From an uncultured Woeseiaceae bacterium (lineage in GTDB: Bacteria; Pseudomonadota; Gammaproteobacteria; Steroidobacterales; Woeseiaceae): 39,252 nucleotides of DNA. How positions within the stretch are numbered: the first letter of the stretch is position 1; the number at the start of each line of letters is the position of its first letter. Position numbers and translations under genes: made by a program. Below, in pieces: positions 15,790 to 24,926 of this stretch. Below the pieces are notes generated by a model. The model saw nothing but the letters and a program-made list of their open reading frames with translations. It was not told the DNA's origin and did no database searches. The stretch spans positions 1 through 39,252 of the forward strand of contig CAJJBK010000045.1 of assembly GCA_905182415.1 (NCBI GenBank). Direction: 5' to 3'.

Positions 15790-18267
15790 CTACTTTATTA
15801 GCTTGATGAGATTGATGATATCTGCAGATATACCTGCAGCGGTAACTCCTGGACCTGCGCCCGGGCCTTGAATGATCAATGGGTTGTCTGCATACCTATC
15901 TGACTGAATTTTAATTATATTGTCGGTAAGTTGAATGTTACTAAAAGGATGATCAATTGGAAATTCCTTAAGGCCAATAAAAATATTGTTATCTATATCT
16001 ATTGATGCAATATACCTAAGCGTTAAGTTATTATTTTTTGCGGTTTCATATCGATCCTGCATTACAGAATCATACTCTTTTAGTTTTTCAAGAAATTCAT
16101 CGATTTTTACATCAATTAGATCATCCGGTACAAGACTTTCGATAGCAAAGTCAGAAATTTCAAGACTTCTACCGGCTTCACGGGCCAATATTGTCAGTTT
16201 CCGGGCCACATCCATGCCACCAAGATCATCTCTTGGGTCAGGTTCTGTATAACCATTCTCTTTGGCTTCAATAACAATCCTAGAGAACGGTTTCGAGCCA
16301 TCAAACACATTAAATAAATAGGCTAATGTTCCAGATAATATACCCTCGATGGAATGTATCTTATCTCCCGTAGCAACTAAACTATTGATTGTATTTATCA
16401 CTGGCAAACCAGCTGCAACTGTAGTCTCGTAAAAGCAATAAGATTTATTCTTTACTGAGGTATCCTTTAAAGTTTCGTAATAACTTAGATCGTCACTAAA
16501 GGCTTTCTTATTTGGTGTAATGACATTAATACCAAGGCCTAACCATCGCGTATATTTCTTCGCAATAGAGTTATTCGAGGTACAGTCAATTATCAAGGTA
16601 TGGCCATTGCTTGAATGCCCCATCAGGTGAGCCTCAAAAGCATCAAGATCAATACCAATGGCTTCTACTTGCATTGTTTCACGCCACTTTGCTAAATCTA
16701 TTGAGGCATTATCAAGCAGCATATATTTTGATTTAACAATAGCTTTTAAATGTATATTTACACCAAGCTCAGCGGCATTTACCAATAATTGAGAATTTAT
16801 TTGGTCGAGTAACTCGCCGCCAACCAAACCTGGTCCAATCAAACCTATGGTTAGTGATGGCTGTCTATTGAAAAACCCAGCATGCACTTTATTGAGAGCC
16901 TGTAATGCATCTTTTGATTCAATAACAGCAGAAATATTTCGTTCTGATGATCCTTGAGCTATCGCCCTTATATTGATTCCAGCTCGACCTAAAGTACTAA
17001 AAAATTGACCTGCAACACCAGATTGACCAGTCATCTCATCACCAACGACAGCGATTATACTCTGACCTTTAGTTGCCTCAATTTTCGTAATCAATCCAGC
17101 TTTCAGTTCACTCTCAAAGGCACTCTCGATAACTTTTTTTGCAACATTGGATACGCCCTCATCCACCGCGATACAAATAGAATGTTCTGAGCTTGCTTGT
17201 GAAATCAACGTCACAGATATATTTTCATTTTTAAGTGCTACAAAAAGCTTATCAGCGGTTCCTGGAACACCAATCATCCCAGTACCCTCAAGATTGATTA
17301 ACGCCATAGAATCTATAACCGTTATGCCTTTTATATTACTGCCCACCGATTTCTCTGCCGATATTTTGCTGCCAACAGCTTCAGGATTAAATGTATTACG
17401 AATAAAGACTGGAATTTTTTGTTTCATCAGCGGACTTAATGTTTTTGGATGTATAACTTTGGCCCCAAAATAAGCCAATTCCATGGCCTCATTATATGAT
17501 AAATTACTTACGACTTTAGCGTCATTGACTTTACTTGGATCCGCGCTCATAACACCGTCCACATCAGTCCAAATTACTAATTCTTGCGCCTCAAACAAAG
17601 AAGCAAATATAGCGGCAGAGTAATCACTCCCGTTACGACCTAAATTTGTTGGTAGCCCTCGTTCATTTGAGGCGATAAAACCCGTAATGATAAATATATT
17701 TGCTTGGGTTGCTGCAACCACTTTTTTATAACAGTCGTTTGATTTTTTCCAGTCAATCACATCGCCAAGATCGCTTGATTTAAGATAGATAACTTTGCGA
17801 CTATCAATAAACTCTACTTCTTTATCGTAATCTAGTAATTTAGCAATATATAGTGATAAAATTTTTGCCGACCAAAGCTCTCCAAACCCTGCGATAACTT
17901 GGTCAGTGCTATTGTCACAAGTCGATTTTTCGGCAAGTAATTTACTAATCGAATTAACATCACTTGAAAATGATTCTAAAAACTCTTTCGCTACAGATTG
18001 TTCAAGTAAGTTATCAACTAGAGTTGATATACGGTGGTTAATGGTTTGATATTGTTTTGATTCATGCAAATTGCTGGCATTACAATTACTAGCAATATCG
18101 ATCAATAGATCGGTAACACCACCAAGGGCCGATACCACTATCGCATGACGTGAAGCTGGATCTTTATAATAACAATCTAATATTATTTTGGATACGCTAA
18201 CGAAACATTGAGTGTCAGCTAGGCTAGATCCGCCAAATTTAAATATCTTCCAATTTCTATCTTTCAT
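15790..18267 (-). CDS. thrA: Bifunctional aspartokinase / homoserine dehydrogenase I
   Basis: Carries out the first and third steps from aspartate to threonine. The 825-residue protein has an N-terminal aspartokinase (KFGGSSLAD at about residues 10-18; NLGRNGSDYSAAIF near 210, running into TDVDGVMSADP). Two ACT regulatory domains follow in the middle, including EGTGMIGVPGTADKLF and VAGQFFSTLGRAGINIRAI. The C-terminal homoserine dehydrogenase has the NAD(P)-binding loop IGLIGPGLVGGELL, the signature GILSGTLAYLFN and EPDPRDDLGGMDVARK. Fusion and order match E. coli thrABC, where threonine inhibits both activities. The ACT layout suggests the same here, as an inference. It begins 112 bases downstream of a co-oriented tRNA-Lys gene. 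No homoserine-pathway regulator is encoded nearby. Confidence 0.97.
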   Translation of the reverse strand: MKDRNWKIFKFGGSSLADTQCFVSVSKIILDCYYKDPASRHAIVVSALGGVTDLLIDIASNCNASNLHESKQYQTINHRISTLVDNLLEQSVAKEFLESFSSDVNSISKLLAEKSTCDNSTDQVIAGFGELWSAKILSLYIAKLLDYDKEVEFIDSRKVIYLKSSDLGDVIDWKKSNDCYKKVVAATQANIFIITGFIASNERGLPTNLGRNGSDYSAAIFASLFEAQELVIWTDVDGVMSADPSKVNDAKVVSNLSYNEAMELAYFGAKVIHPKTLSPLMKQKIPVFIRNTFNPEAVGSKISAEKSVGSNIKGITVIDSMALINLEGTGMIGVPGTADKLFVALKNENISVTLISQASSEHSICIAVDEGVSNVAKKVIESAFESELKAGLITKIEATKGQSIIAVVGDEMTGQSGVAGQFFSTLGRAGINIRAIAQGSSERNISAVIESKDALQALNKVHAGFFNRQPSLTIGLIGPGLVGGELLDQINSQLLVNAAELGVNIHLKAIVKSKYMLLDNASIDLAKWRETMQVEAIGIDLDAFEAHLMGHSSNGHTLIIDCTSNNSIAKKYTRWLGLGINVITPNKKAFSDDLSYYETLKDTSVKNKSYCFYETTVAAGLPVINTINSLVATGDKIHSIEGILSGTLAYLFNVFDGSKPFSRIVIEAKENGYTEPDPRDDLGGMDVARKLTILAREAGRSLEISDFAIESLVPDDLIDVKIDEFLEKLKEYDSVMQDRYETAKNNNLTLRYIASIDIDNNIFIGLKEFPIDHPFSNIQLTDNIIKIQSDRYADNPLIIQGPGAGPGVTAAGISADIINLIKLIK

Positions 18268-18308
18268 CTAAATTTCTCAGAGCAATTAATATTAAATCTA
18301 TTTTAAAT

Positions 18309-18330
18309 ACTATTAGGTATAACTAATAGT
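18309..18330. repeat. Inverted repeat upstream of thrA
   Basis: Perfect 8-base arms ACTATTAG (18309-18316) and CTAATAGT (18323-18330) flank a 6-base spacer, 41 bases before the thrA start. The stem is AT-rich and lacks a following T run on the minus strand, so it does not look like an intrinsic terminator or attenuator. It could be an operator or a chance palindrome. Confidence 0.3.
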
Positions 18331-18379
18331 TAATTTAATTACTTTCATAGCAAGATTAATTATTGACGAATAAATTAAA

Positions 18380-18454
18380 TGGTGGGGCGTGTAGGGATTG
18401 AACCTACGACCGGTCGGTTAAAAGCCGAATGCTCTACCGCTGAGCTAACGCCCC
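18380..18454 (-). tRNA. tRNA-Lys (anticodon TTT)
   Basis: Read on the minus strand the 75-base gene folds as a full cloverleaf. The acceptor GGGGCGT pairs with ACGCCCC, the D arm is GCTC-AGCGGTA-GAGC, the anticodon loop CTTTTAA carries anticodon TTT, and the T arm is GTAGG-TTCAATC-CCTAC. The discriminator is A and the CCA end is encoded (18380-18382). The outermost anticodon-stem pair, 27-43, is a T/C mismatch. It lies between cpoB and thrA; a tRNA-Lys gene directly after tol-pal-cpoB is also found in E. coli. U34 would be an MnmA substrate. Confidence 0.97.
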
Positions 18455-18501
18455 TATTATCATTTAATTCTAATTTACTTTTTTTTATCCAATTGGCGAG
18501 G

Positions 18502-18529
18502 ATGATACCGCACCTCACATAAATCTCAA
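18502..18529 (-). promoter_or_regulatory. Likely sigma-70 promoter of tRNA-Lys with GC-rich discriminator
   Basis: On the minus strand, TTGAGA (18529-18524, 5 of 6 to the -35 consensus) and TATCAT (18507-18502, 5 of 6 to the -10) are separated by 16 bases. The bases after the -10 are CCTCGCC, unusually GC-rich for this locus and typical of stringently controlled stable-RNA promoters. Transcription would start near 18494, about 40 bases before the mature tRNA. Confidence 0.6.
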
Positions 18530-18592
18530 GGGAATATCGATAAAATTTACCTAGATCTCTGAATTACTCTTTTGGAGTAGTAAAAAACTATA

Positions 18593-19333
18593 TTATAAAC
18601 CCCTGCTATTCATTACCTTTATTCGTTGTTCAGCTAACTTTGCAACCGTTGATTGCGGGTATTCATTTTGGATTCTAGTCAAAACTAAACGAGCTTGATC
18701 CCAATTTCCTAATTCATAATTACAATAACCAATTTTAAGTAAGGCATCAGGAATTTTTCTTGAACGAGGATAATCATTTACAACTTTGTTAAATTGAGAT
18801 AATGCTTGCTCAAATTGATTAGATGCATAGTAAGACTCAGAGAGCCAATACTGAGCATTATCAATCAAGCTACTACCTGGATATGCGACCAAAAACCGGA
18901 TAAATGAAAGTGATGCTAACTCATAATTCTGTTCTTTTAAAAGCTCAAATGCTGCTTGATAATTTTCTTCGTCAGTACCTCCCGGGACTGGCAATTCGCC
19001 ATAGATGATTTCCTCCTCATTAACAACATTCATTGAGTTTAGAGCACTAATTGATCTTTCAAGATCTTGCAGGCGATCATCCAGATCAACATAAAGCGCT
19101 CTTTGTCTATCTTGGGTTGCCTGAGACTGGTAGTGTAAATCTTCCGCTTGACCTTGAATCTGAGTTACTTGCTCTTGGATATTATCAAGCTGGCGAGCAA
19201 TTTCAATCAGGCTCTGATCGTGTGATCTTTGCATGACACCTGAGTTAACTCTCTGATAGCTATCGTCTACCGGCAGATCTGCGCAACCTGCAGCGACTAA
19301 AATACCGATATAAATAAAAGCATGTCTAGACAT
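18593..19333 (-). CDS. cpoB: Cell division coordinator CpoB (YbgF)
   Basis: Periplasmic TolA-interacting protein that coordinates peptidoglycan synthesis by PBP1B with Tol-driven outer-membrane constriction in E. coli. The 246-residue protein has an N-terminal export signal, then a Gln/Asp-rich coiled coil (about residues 35-95, which forms the trimer in the family). The C-terminal TPR repeats are recognisable in NYQAAFELLKEQNYELASLS, IDNAQYWLSESYYASNQFEQ and PDALLKIGYCNYELGNWDQA. The signal ends AAGC, so lipidation at Cys17 is possible, but the lipobox is weak and ordinary cleavage is equally likely. It is the last gene of the tol-pal operon, 14 bases after pal. Confidence 0.92.
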   Translation of the reverse strand: MSRHAFIYIGILVAAGCADLPVDDSYQRVNSGVMQRSHDQSLIEIARQLDNIQEQVTQIQGQAEDLHYQSQATQDRQRALYVDLDDRLQDLERSISALNSMNVVNEEEIIYGELPVPGGTDEENYQAAFELLKEQNYELASLSFIRFLVAYPGSSLIDNAQYWLSESYYASNQFEQALSQFNKVVNDYPRSRKIPDALLKIGYCNYELGNWDQARLVLTRIQNEYPQSTVAKLAEQRIKVMNSRGL

Positions 19334-19347
19334 AATAATTAACTGTA

Positions 19348-19878
19348 TTAATTAATTACCAGCTCTACCCTTCTATTTTGAGTATATGAACTCTCATCAC
19401 TTCCATAAGAGTTGGGTCTTTCCTCACCAAAACTAACCGTAGTAATTTGAGCTGGCGCAACGCCATTGAGAAGCAGCATACGTCTAACTGCCTGAGCTCT
19501 GCGCTCACCCAGCCCGATATTATATTCTCGAGACCCTCTTTCATCAGCATGCCCTTCCAGTCTTACTGTAAGCAAGGTATTGGAATTCATATTCGACGCA
19601 TATGCATTTATTAATGCATCATATTCAGCGCGTAACTCGGAACGATCAAAATCAAAATAAATAATTGTCTCAAGATTTTCAGACAAGCTGTCATCGGTGA
19701 TCGTTTCTAGGTTATTATTATCATCCATACCCATTCCGTATGTTGCCGCATCTTCGCTATCACTAGAACTACTCATGCCGCTATCGTTACTCATAGCCCC
19801 AGATTTACTTCCTGATGACGCACAACCCGATAAAACCAAAATCAATAACCCAATTAGACCTAAATTAAAACGCTCCAT
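19348..19878 (-). CDS. pal: Peptidoglycan-associated lipoprotein Pal
   Basis: Outer-membrane lipoprotein that ties the membrane to peptidoglycan and is recycled by TolB/TolA during division. The signal peptide ends in the lipobox LSGC (Cys19), followed by a Ser/Asp-rich linker of about 40 residues. The C-terminal OmpA-like domain has FDFDRSELRAEYD, LEGHADERGSREYNIGLGER and the last segment YTQNRRVELVIN, containing the diaminopimelate-binding Asp and Arg residues known in the family. A good AGGAG ribosome binding site precedes the ATG by 8 bases. It lies between tolB and cpoB on the same strand. Confidence 0.97.
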   Translation of the reverse strand: MERFNLGLIGLLILVLSGCASSGSKSGAMSNDSGMSSSSDSEDAATYGMGMDDNNNLETITDDSLSENLETIIYFDFDRSELRAEYDALINAYASNMNSNTLLTVRLEGHADERGSREYNIGLGERRAQAVRRMLLLNGVAPAQITTVSFGEERPNSYGSDESSYTQNRRVELVIN

Positions 19879-19937
19879 TTCAACAACTCCTAAAGTTTCA
19901 ACTATTTATAAAAAATTTAACACAAAATAACACATTA

Positions 19938-21239
19938 TTATAATTTTAAAAATGGTGACCATACTGGCTCTCTAATATCTCCCTGCTTAGATGCCACTCT
20001 TTGCCTCACCAGGCCATCAGCCGTTACAGTTTCCAATACTCCATTTCCCCTCATTTTTGTAGCGTAGATAAGTGTATCACTATTGGGCGCAAAACTTGGA
20101 GATTCATCTTGCATTCCTGAGGATAAAATCAATAAATCTTTTTTATTTATATCGTAAATAGCTATTCGATAATCGCCTCTATAAAGATGAACCATTGCTA
20201 ATTTCTTACCGTCGGGTGACAAACGTGGCCTAGAATTATAATTACCCTGAAAAGTAACTCTTTCAGCTTTATCGCTGTTTAAGAAAATTTTATATATTTG
20301 CGGGGCACCGCCCCTGTCTGAAGTAAAGTAAATTTCCTTACCATTAGGTGACCATGTTGCCTCTGTATCAATAGCTCTATTATATGTCATTCTCTTTAAA
20401 GCTCTGGTTGCAATATCAAGAATATAAACATCTAAATTACCATCAGTACCACCCAAAGTAAGGACTAATTTTCTTCCGTCTGGGGAAAATGCGGGCGATC
20501 CGTTTATGCCGGGGTGGTCCGAGATTTTCCTTCGATTTCCCGTTCTTAATGTTTGCAGATATATGGATGAAGCATTGCCTTCAAATGATACATAGGCAAT
20601 TTGCCTGCTATCTGGTGACCAAGCTGGAGACATAATAGGATCTTTGGAATTAACTACAACTTGCTCATTCTCTCCATCAGAGTCAGCGATAATTAATGAA
20701 TAACTTGTCTCGTTGCGCGATACATTTGATTTGACATAGGCAACTTTCGTATCAAACACACCTCTAATTCCGGTCAGCTCTCGATAAATCATATCCGCTA
20801 TACGATGCGCTGATCTTCTCAGTGTTTTGTCGTTAGCTGGCATTCTATATCCAACAATTTGCTCACCCTTGTAAATATCGAATAATTGAAACTGAATATT
20901 ATAAGAACCAGTTCTCATCTGACTAATTCGACCCACAGCGACTGCTTCGACACCCAAAATAGACCAATCATCAAAATCAATCTCTGCACCCGTAGTTGGC
21001 TTTTGCAGCATATTTTTTTGAGGAGTAGACGAAAATCGACCACTTCGAATTAAGTCATTTGTAATTATTTCAGCAATATCAACTGACAATACCGGCATAC
21101 CCTTATCAGCTCCAAAAGGAACAATGGCAATCGGCGTCTGTTTCCCAACACCTTGTGTGATTCTTATTGTCAGCTCAGCGTATAAGGCATCATGAAAAAA
21201 TAAACATAAAAGTAAAATTATTTTTTTTTCGAGATTCAT
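19938..21239 (-). CDS. tolB: Tol-Pal system periplasmic protein TolB
   Basis: Periplasmic beta-propeller that shuttles between Pal and TolA to drive outer-membrane constriction at division. The 433-residue protein has a Sec signal ending around DALYA, an N-terminal alpha/beta domain starting ELTIRITQG...PIAIVPFG, and propeller blades marked by repeated SP.WSPDSRQIAYVS-like strings (SPAWSPDSRQIAYVSF, SPAFSPDGRKLVL, EATWSPNGKEIYFTSDRGG, PRLSPDGKKLAMV). I prefer the ATG at 21239 because a GAGGA site lies 5 bases upstream and the signal peptide then starts MNLEKK. The ATG at 21251 is also in frame. It begins 23 bases after tolA. Confidence 0.95.
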   Translation of the reverse strand: MNLEKKIILLLCLFFHDALYAELTIRITQGVGKQTPIAIVPFGADKGMPVLSVDIAEIITNDLIRSGRFSSTPQKNMLQKPTTGAEIDFDDWSILGVEAVAVGRISQMRTGSYNIQFQLFDIYKGEQIVGYRMPANDKTLRRSAHRIADMIYRELTGIRGVFDTKVAYVKSNVSRNETSYSLIIADSDGENEQVVVNSKDPIMSPAWSPDSRQIAYVSFEGNASSIYLQTLRTGNRRKISDHPGINGSPAFSPDGRKLVLTLGGTDGNLDVYILDIATRALKRMTYNRAIDTEATWSPNGKEIYFTSDRGGAPQIYKIFLNSDKAERVTFQGNYNSRPRLSPDGKKLAMVHLYRGDYRIAIYDINKKDLLILSSGMQDESPSFAPNSDTLIYATKMRGNGVLETVTADGLVRQRVASKQGDIREPVWSPFLKL

Positions 21240-21262
21240 CCGTGTCCTCATAAACCTATGAA

Positions 21263-22102
21263 TTATTGATAAGGTTCAAATATAAATCGTAAATTTCTTT
21301 CAAATAAACTTGGATCTTCAGGGTCTGGTAAAGGTGAAGCCTTGTAAACAGCAGCTTCCACTGACCGTCGAACCGATTCGTCACCGTTACATGTTTCAAC
21401 CACCGCACTGATAACTTCACCTCCGGGCAATTGCCTTACATTCACTACACAACTGATACCACTGGATGCTGACGGAGGTTGAACCCAGTTATTTTCGATC
21501 TTCCTACCTAGGCTAAAAGTATACCTTGCAAGTGCGCCCGAGCGAAGCGCATCTAGACGTTTTTGTTCATTCGATAACTCTCGATTCAATTGAGCTTTTC
21601 TTTCAGCTTTTTCTAGGTCGTTGCGTATTTTTTCATTCTCTGCGCGTTGTCGCTTTATATCATCTAATCTTACCTGCTCTGCCTCATTACGTTTTTTTTC
21701 AAGTTCAACTTCAATCCGCTTTTTTTCAACCTCAGCTTCTTTTGCTTGTTTAGCCATCAATTCTTTTGTTTCGCGAGCTTCAATAATTTTCTGCTCTTTC
21801 ACTCTTTTTTGTTCAGCTTTTCTGGTAATTTCTGCTTCTTTTTTCTTCTTTTTATTTATTCGTATTTTTTCTGCCCGAATATCTGATTTTCGTTTTTGCT
21901 CTTCCGCATCTCGTCTTTCCTGTACTAGTTTCTTTTGCGGCGTTAATAAATTATCCTCCTCAATTAATACGGCATCTATCATAAGGGGTCGAGATGGTAT
22001 ATTGGCATTCGATCTCTCAAACGCTAATATCATCGCAGTGAATATAACGAGATGCAAACCACACGCGAAAGCCATTGGTATAATGTTATATTTATCTCGC
22101 AT
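21263..22102 (-). CDS. tolA: Tol-Pal system protein TolA
   Basis: Inner-membrane protein energised by TolQR that spans the periplasm to contact TolB, Pal and CpoB. The 279-residue protein has one N-terminal transmembrane helix (about residues 10-28), a long Lys/Glu/Arg-rich helical domain (about 55-190) and a C-terminal TonB-like domain (NNWVQPPSASSGISCVVNVR, then FERNLRFIFEP). It is much shorter than E. coli TolA (421 residues), almost entirely from a shorter helical stalk. The helical region lacks the Ala-rich repeats of enteric TolA. It sits between tolR (17-base gap) and tolB (23-base gap). A TonB-like protein is the alternative, but the context fixes it as TolA. Confidence 0.94.
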   Translation of the reverse strand: MRDKYNIIPMAFACGLHLVIFTAMILAFERSNANIPSRPLMIDAVLIEEDNLLTPQKKLVQERRDAEEQKRKSDIRAEKIRINKKKKKEAEITRKAEQKRVKEQKIIEARETKELMAKQAKEAEVEKKRIEVELEKKRNEAEQVRLDDIKRQRAENEKIRNDLEKAERKAQLNRELSNEQKRLDALRSGALARYTFSLGRKIENNWVQPPSASSGISCVVNVRQLPGGEVISAVVETCNGDESVRRSVEAAVYKASPLPDPEDPSLFERNLRFIFEPYQ

Positions 22103-22119
22103 TCAATAACTCATATCAA

Positions 22120-22566
22120 TCAATCAGGTACAGGATAAGATTCTAAAGGATCGGTTACGAAACCAATATTCTTTGCTCCGCCACGCTGTAAAAGAACCAT
22201 AGCTCCAACAACATTACCATATGGCACTTGCCGATCTGCTTTGACCAAAATCATCGTAGATGGCTGACTTGCTAATACTGCCCTAGTTCTTGATATTATC
22301 GACTCAGCATCTTTTGGCTTATCTTCGTCATCACCAACATTAATATATAATTCACCTTGAGCATTTACGCTCAATATTAAAGGGGCCAGACTTGAAGAAT
22401 CAGCGATTGGATCCGCGCCTGCTTTTGGCAGCTCAACTTTTATTCCTTGCGTGAGCAATGGTGCAGTCACCATAAATATAATTAACAAAACAAGCATGAC
22501 GTCAATGTATGGAACTACATTGATTTCACTGATGACTTTCCTTTTTTTTACCACTTCAGCTATCAA
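22120..22566 (-). CDS. tolR: Proton-channel subunit TolR (ExbD/TolR family)
   Basis: Works with TolQ to convert proton-motive force into TolA movement. The 148-residue protein has one transmembrane helix carrying the essential Asp in INVVPYIDVMLVLLIIFMV, then a periplasmic domain with KVELPKAG and VKADRQVPYG, standard for the family. Its ATG overlaps the tolQ stop by 4 bases (22563-22566), which points to translational coupling and matched stoichiometry. Confidence 0.97.
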   Translation of the reverse strand: MIAEVVKKRKVISEINVVPYIDVMLVLLIIFMVTAPLLTQGIKVELPKAGADPIADSSSLAPLILSVNAQGELYINVGDDEDKPKDAESIISRTRAVLASQPSTMILVKADRQVPYGNVVGAMVLLQRGGAKNIGFVTDPLESYPVPD

Positions 22567-23246
22567 TCACTTTTATATAACTCATGTCGTTGCAAAATAC
22601 TTGCAAATTCTTCAGAAAAACTATCGTATCGTATTTCTAATCGAGTCACTTTATCAACAAATCTATTGTAAGCAACAACAGCAGGTATTGCGGCAAATAA
22701 GCCCATCGCAGTAGCGATTAATGCTTCAGCTATACCAGGAGCAACCATCGCTAAGGTGGCAGATTGAACGCCCGCAAGGGCCCGGAAGGAGTTCATAATA
22801 CCAATTACTGTTCCAAATAAACCAACATAAGGACTTATTGATCCGATCGTAGCTAATGTTGCAAGACTGTGCTCCAATTTATCAACTTCACGCATTTGAG
22901 CCACTCGCATAGCTCGAGAACACTCCTCAACCATTTTATCTTTGGAGACAGATGATTTTGTAGATAATCTGTTAAATGCCTTAAACCCTGCTTTAAAGAT
23001 ACTTGGCATTCCTATATCACCATGTTCATTTTTATTGGAGTTCTGGTAAAGGGCATTTAAGTCACCGCCTGCCCAAAAATTAGTCTCAAATGAATCAGAG
23101 GTAGTTTTAATTTTTTTAATTAACTTTTGTTTAGTAAAGATAATATTCCAAGATCCAATTGATGCTATTAATAATAGCAACATTACAAATTGAACGATGA
23201 TACTCGCGTTAAGGATAAGATTTATAAACGACATATTAGTTGTCAT
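22563..23246 (-). CDS. tolQ: Proton-channel subunit TolQ (ExbB/TolQ family)
   Basis: Inner-membrane subunit that forms the proton channel with TolR. The 227-residue protein has three hydrophobic helices. The conserved C-terminal pair spans TLATIGSISPYVGLFGTVIG and IAEALIATAMGLFAAIPAVV, including the polar Thr residues typical of the channel. It begins 34 bases after ruvB on the same strand. The thioesterase gene ybgC, which precedes tolQ in many gammaproteobacteria, is not present here. Confidence 0.97.
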   Translation of the reverse strand: MTTNMSFINLILNASIIVQFVMLLLLIASIGSWNIIFTKQKLIKKIKTTSDSFETNFWAGGDLNALYQNSNKNEHGDIGMPSIFKAGFKAFNRLSTKSSVSKDKMVEECSRAMRVAQMREVDKLEHSLATLATIGSISPYVGLFGTVIGIMNSFRALAGVQSATLAMVAPGIAEALIATAMGLFAAIPAVVAYNRFVDKVTRLEIRYDSFSEEFASILQRHELYKSD

Positions 23247-23280
23247 ATTTTGATTTCCTTAAAAAAACAATCATTAGTAT

Positions 23281-24324
23281 TCATTCTAGCAAATCACGGT
23301 TAATGTTTTTATCTTGATTGATTGGATTTAACCCAAAATGCAAATAGGCATTTTTTGTAGCAACTCGTCCACGTGAGGTCCTCATTATGAATCCTTGTTG
23401 AATCAAATAGGGTTCTACTACATCTTCTATAGTTCCGCGTTCTTCACCTACAGCAGCAGCAAGACTCTCGATTCCAACAGGGCCGCCATCAAACTTTTCA
23501 ATTACTGCTAATAACAACCTTCTATCCATGGTATCAAAACCATTTGGATCAACCTCCAGCATGTCCAATGCATCATTTGCTACCTGCTCTGTGACTTTTC
23601 CGTCAGCTTTGACCTCTGCATAATCCCTCACTCTTCTTAACAGACGATTAACGATTCTTGGGGTACCTCTGGCTCTCTTAGATAATTGATCACTTCCGCC
23701 ATCATCTAATTCTAAATTCATGATACTTGCTGAACGATTAGCAATTTGAGCCAACTCATCAATTTCATAAAAATTTAATCTTTGTACAATACCAAATCTA
23801 TCCCGCAATGGTGATGTTAGTAATCCAGCCCTGGTAGTTGCCCCAACTAGAGTAAATGGAGGGAGGTCTAATTTAATTGAACGTGCTGCCGGGCCTTCAC
23901 CAATCATAATATCTAACTGGAAATCTTCCATAGCCGGATACAAGATCTCTTCAACCACTGCATTCAAGCGATGTATTTCATCAATAAAGAGGACATCATT
24001 TGGTTCGAGGTTTGTAAGTAAAGCCGCAAGATCTCCTGGGCGTTCAAGAACGGGCCCAGATGTTTGTTTTAACTTAACCCCCATCTCATGAGCGATAATA
24101 TGCGCCAATGTTGTTTTACCCAGTCCTGGAGGTCCAAATATCAATACATGATCCAATGGCTCGGATCTTTTACGAGCTGCCTCGATAAAAATCTCCATCT
24201 GCTCTCGCATGCTTTTTTGGCCCACATATTCTGCGAGTGTTTTCGGTCTTATAGCCCGATCAAAAGCCTTGTCTTCACTAGCTTCGTCTCCACTGATTAA
24301 TCGATCATGCTCAATATTATCCAT
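23281..24324 (-). CDS. ruvB: Holliday junction branch migration ATPase RuvB
   Basis: AAA+ motor that drives branch migration of Holliday junctions with RuvA. The 347-residue protein carries Walker [19 protein letters not shown], Walker [10 protein letters not shown], sensor segment [20 protein letters not shown] and arginine-finger region. The C-terminal winged helix ends [15 protein letters not shown]. It starts at the base immediately before the ruvA stop codon ends, with no gap. Confidence 0.98.
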   Translation of the reverse strand: MDNIEHDRLISGDEASEDKAFDRAIRPKTLAEYVGQKSMREQMEIFIEAARKRSEPLDHVLIFGPPGLGKTTLAHIIAHEMGVKLKQTSGPVLERPGDLAALLTNLEPNDVLFIDEIHRLNAVVEEILYPAMEDFQLDIMIGEGPAARSIKLDLPPFTLVGATTRAGLLTSPLRDRFGIVQRLNFYEIDELAQIANRSASIMNLELDDGGSDQLSKRARGTPRIVNRLLRRVRDYAEVKADGKVTEQVANDALDMLEVDPNGFDTMDRRLLLAVIEKFDGGPVGIESLAAAVGEERGTIEDVVEPYLIQQGFIMRTSRGRVATKNAYLHFGLNPINQDKNINRDLLE

Positions 24325-24915
24325 TTAATCTATAACCTTTTTCAAAGCATGCCTTATCATTTGACTTGCCGTTAAATCATCATCATTAATGGATGCCATT
24401 AATTTTTTTACCTCGGGAGCCTTATAACCCAGCGCTAGCAACGCATCAAAAGCCTCTTCTCTAGCGCTATTAGCATTAATTCTCTGATGCCCTGTTGGCG
24501 GACTATCCACAAGATCGATTAGTCGATCTCGCATCTCTATAACCAATCTTTCAGCTGTCTTTTTTCCAACACCAGGAATTTTAACTAATGAACCGCTATC
24601 CTCCGTTCTCACGCAACGCTCAAAATCATTTACACTCATTGAAGATAATATTGCTAGAGCAAGCTTTGCACCAACGCCACTTATTCTTAAGAGCATTCTA
24701 AATAAATATCTATCATTAAGATTAGAAAAACCAAATAATGTGTGAGCATCTTCTCTCACTTGCAGGTGCGTGTAGAGAAAAATATCCTGATCTAGTGCGG
24801 GCATTTCTACAAAGGTTGTGGATGGGACCTCCACCTCATAACCAATGCCATTTACCTCAACAAGCACTTGTGGTGATTGTTTAATTAAAATCTTGCCTTT
24901 TATTGATCCAATCAT
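24325..24915 (-). CDS. ruvA: Holliday junction branch migration protein RuvA
   Basis: Binds four-way DNA junctions as a tetramer and loads RuvB. The 196-residue protein has the N-terminal OB-fold (MIGSIKGKILIKQSP), two helix-hairpin-helix motifs in the middle (LLRISGVGAKLALAILS and LVKIPGVGKKTAERLVIEMR), and the C-terminal RuvB-binding domain (EAFDALLALGYKAPEVKKLM). It lies between ruvC (11-base gap) and ruvB. Confidence 0.98.
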   Translation of the reverse strand: MIGSIKGKILIKQSPQVLVEVNGIGYEVEVPSTTFVEMPALDQDIFLYTHLQVREDAHTLFGFSNLNDRYLFRMLLRISGVGAKLALAILSSMSVNDFERCVRTEDSGSLVKIPGVGKKTAERLVIEMRDRLIDLVDSPPTGHQRINANSAREEAFDALLALGYKAPEVKKLMASINDDDLTASQMIRHALKKVID

Positions 24916-24926
24916 TTACTGCACCA

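Noticed and set aside
21621-22109. A 162-codon plus-strand open frame across tolA
   Set aside because: It is the antisense of the Lys/Glu-rich TolA stalk, giving low-complexity Phe/Ser/Cys-rich protein with no motif; a shadow of tolA.
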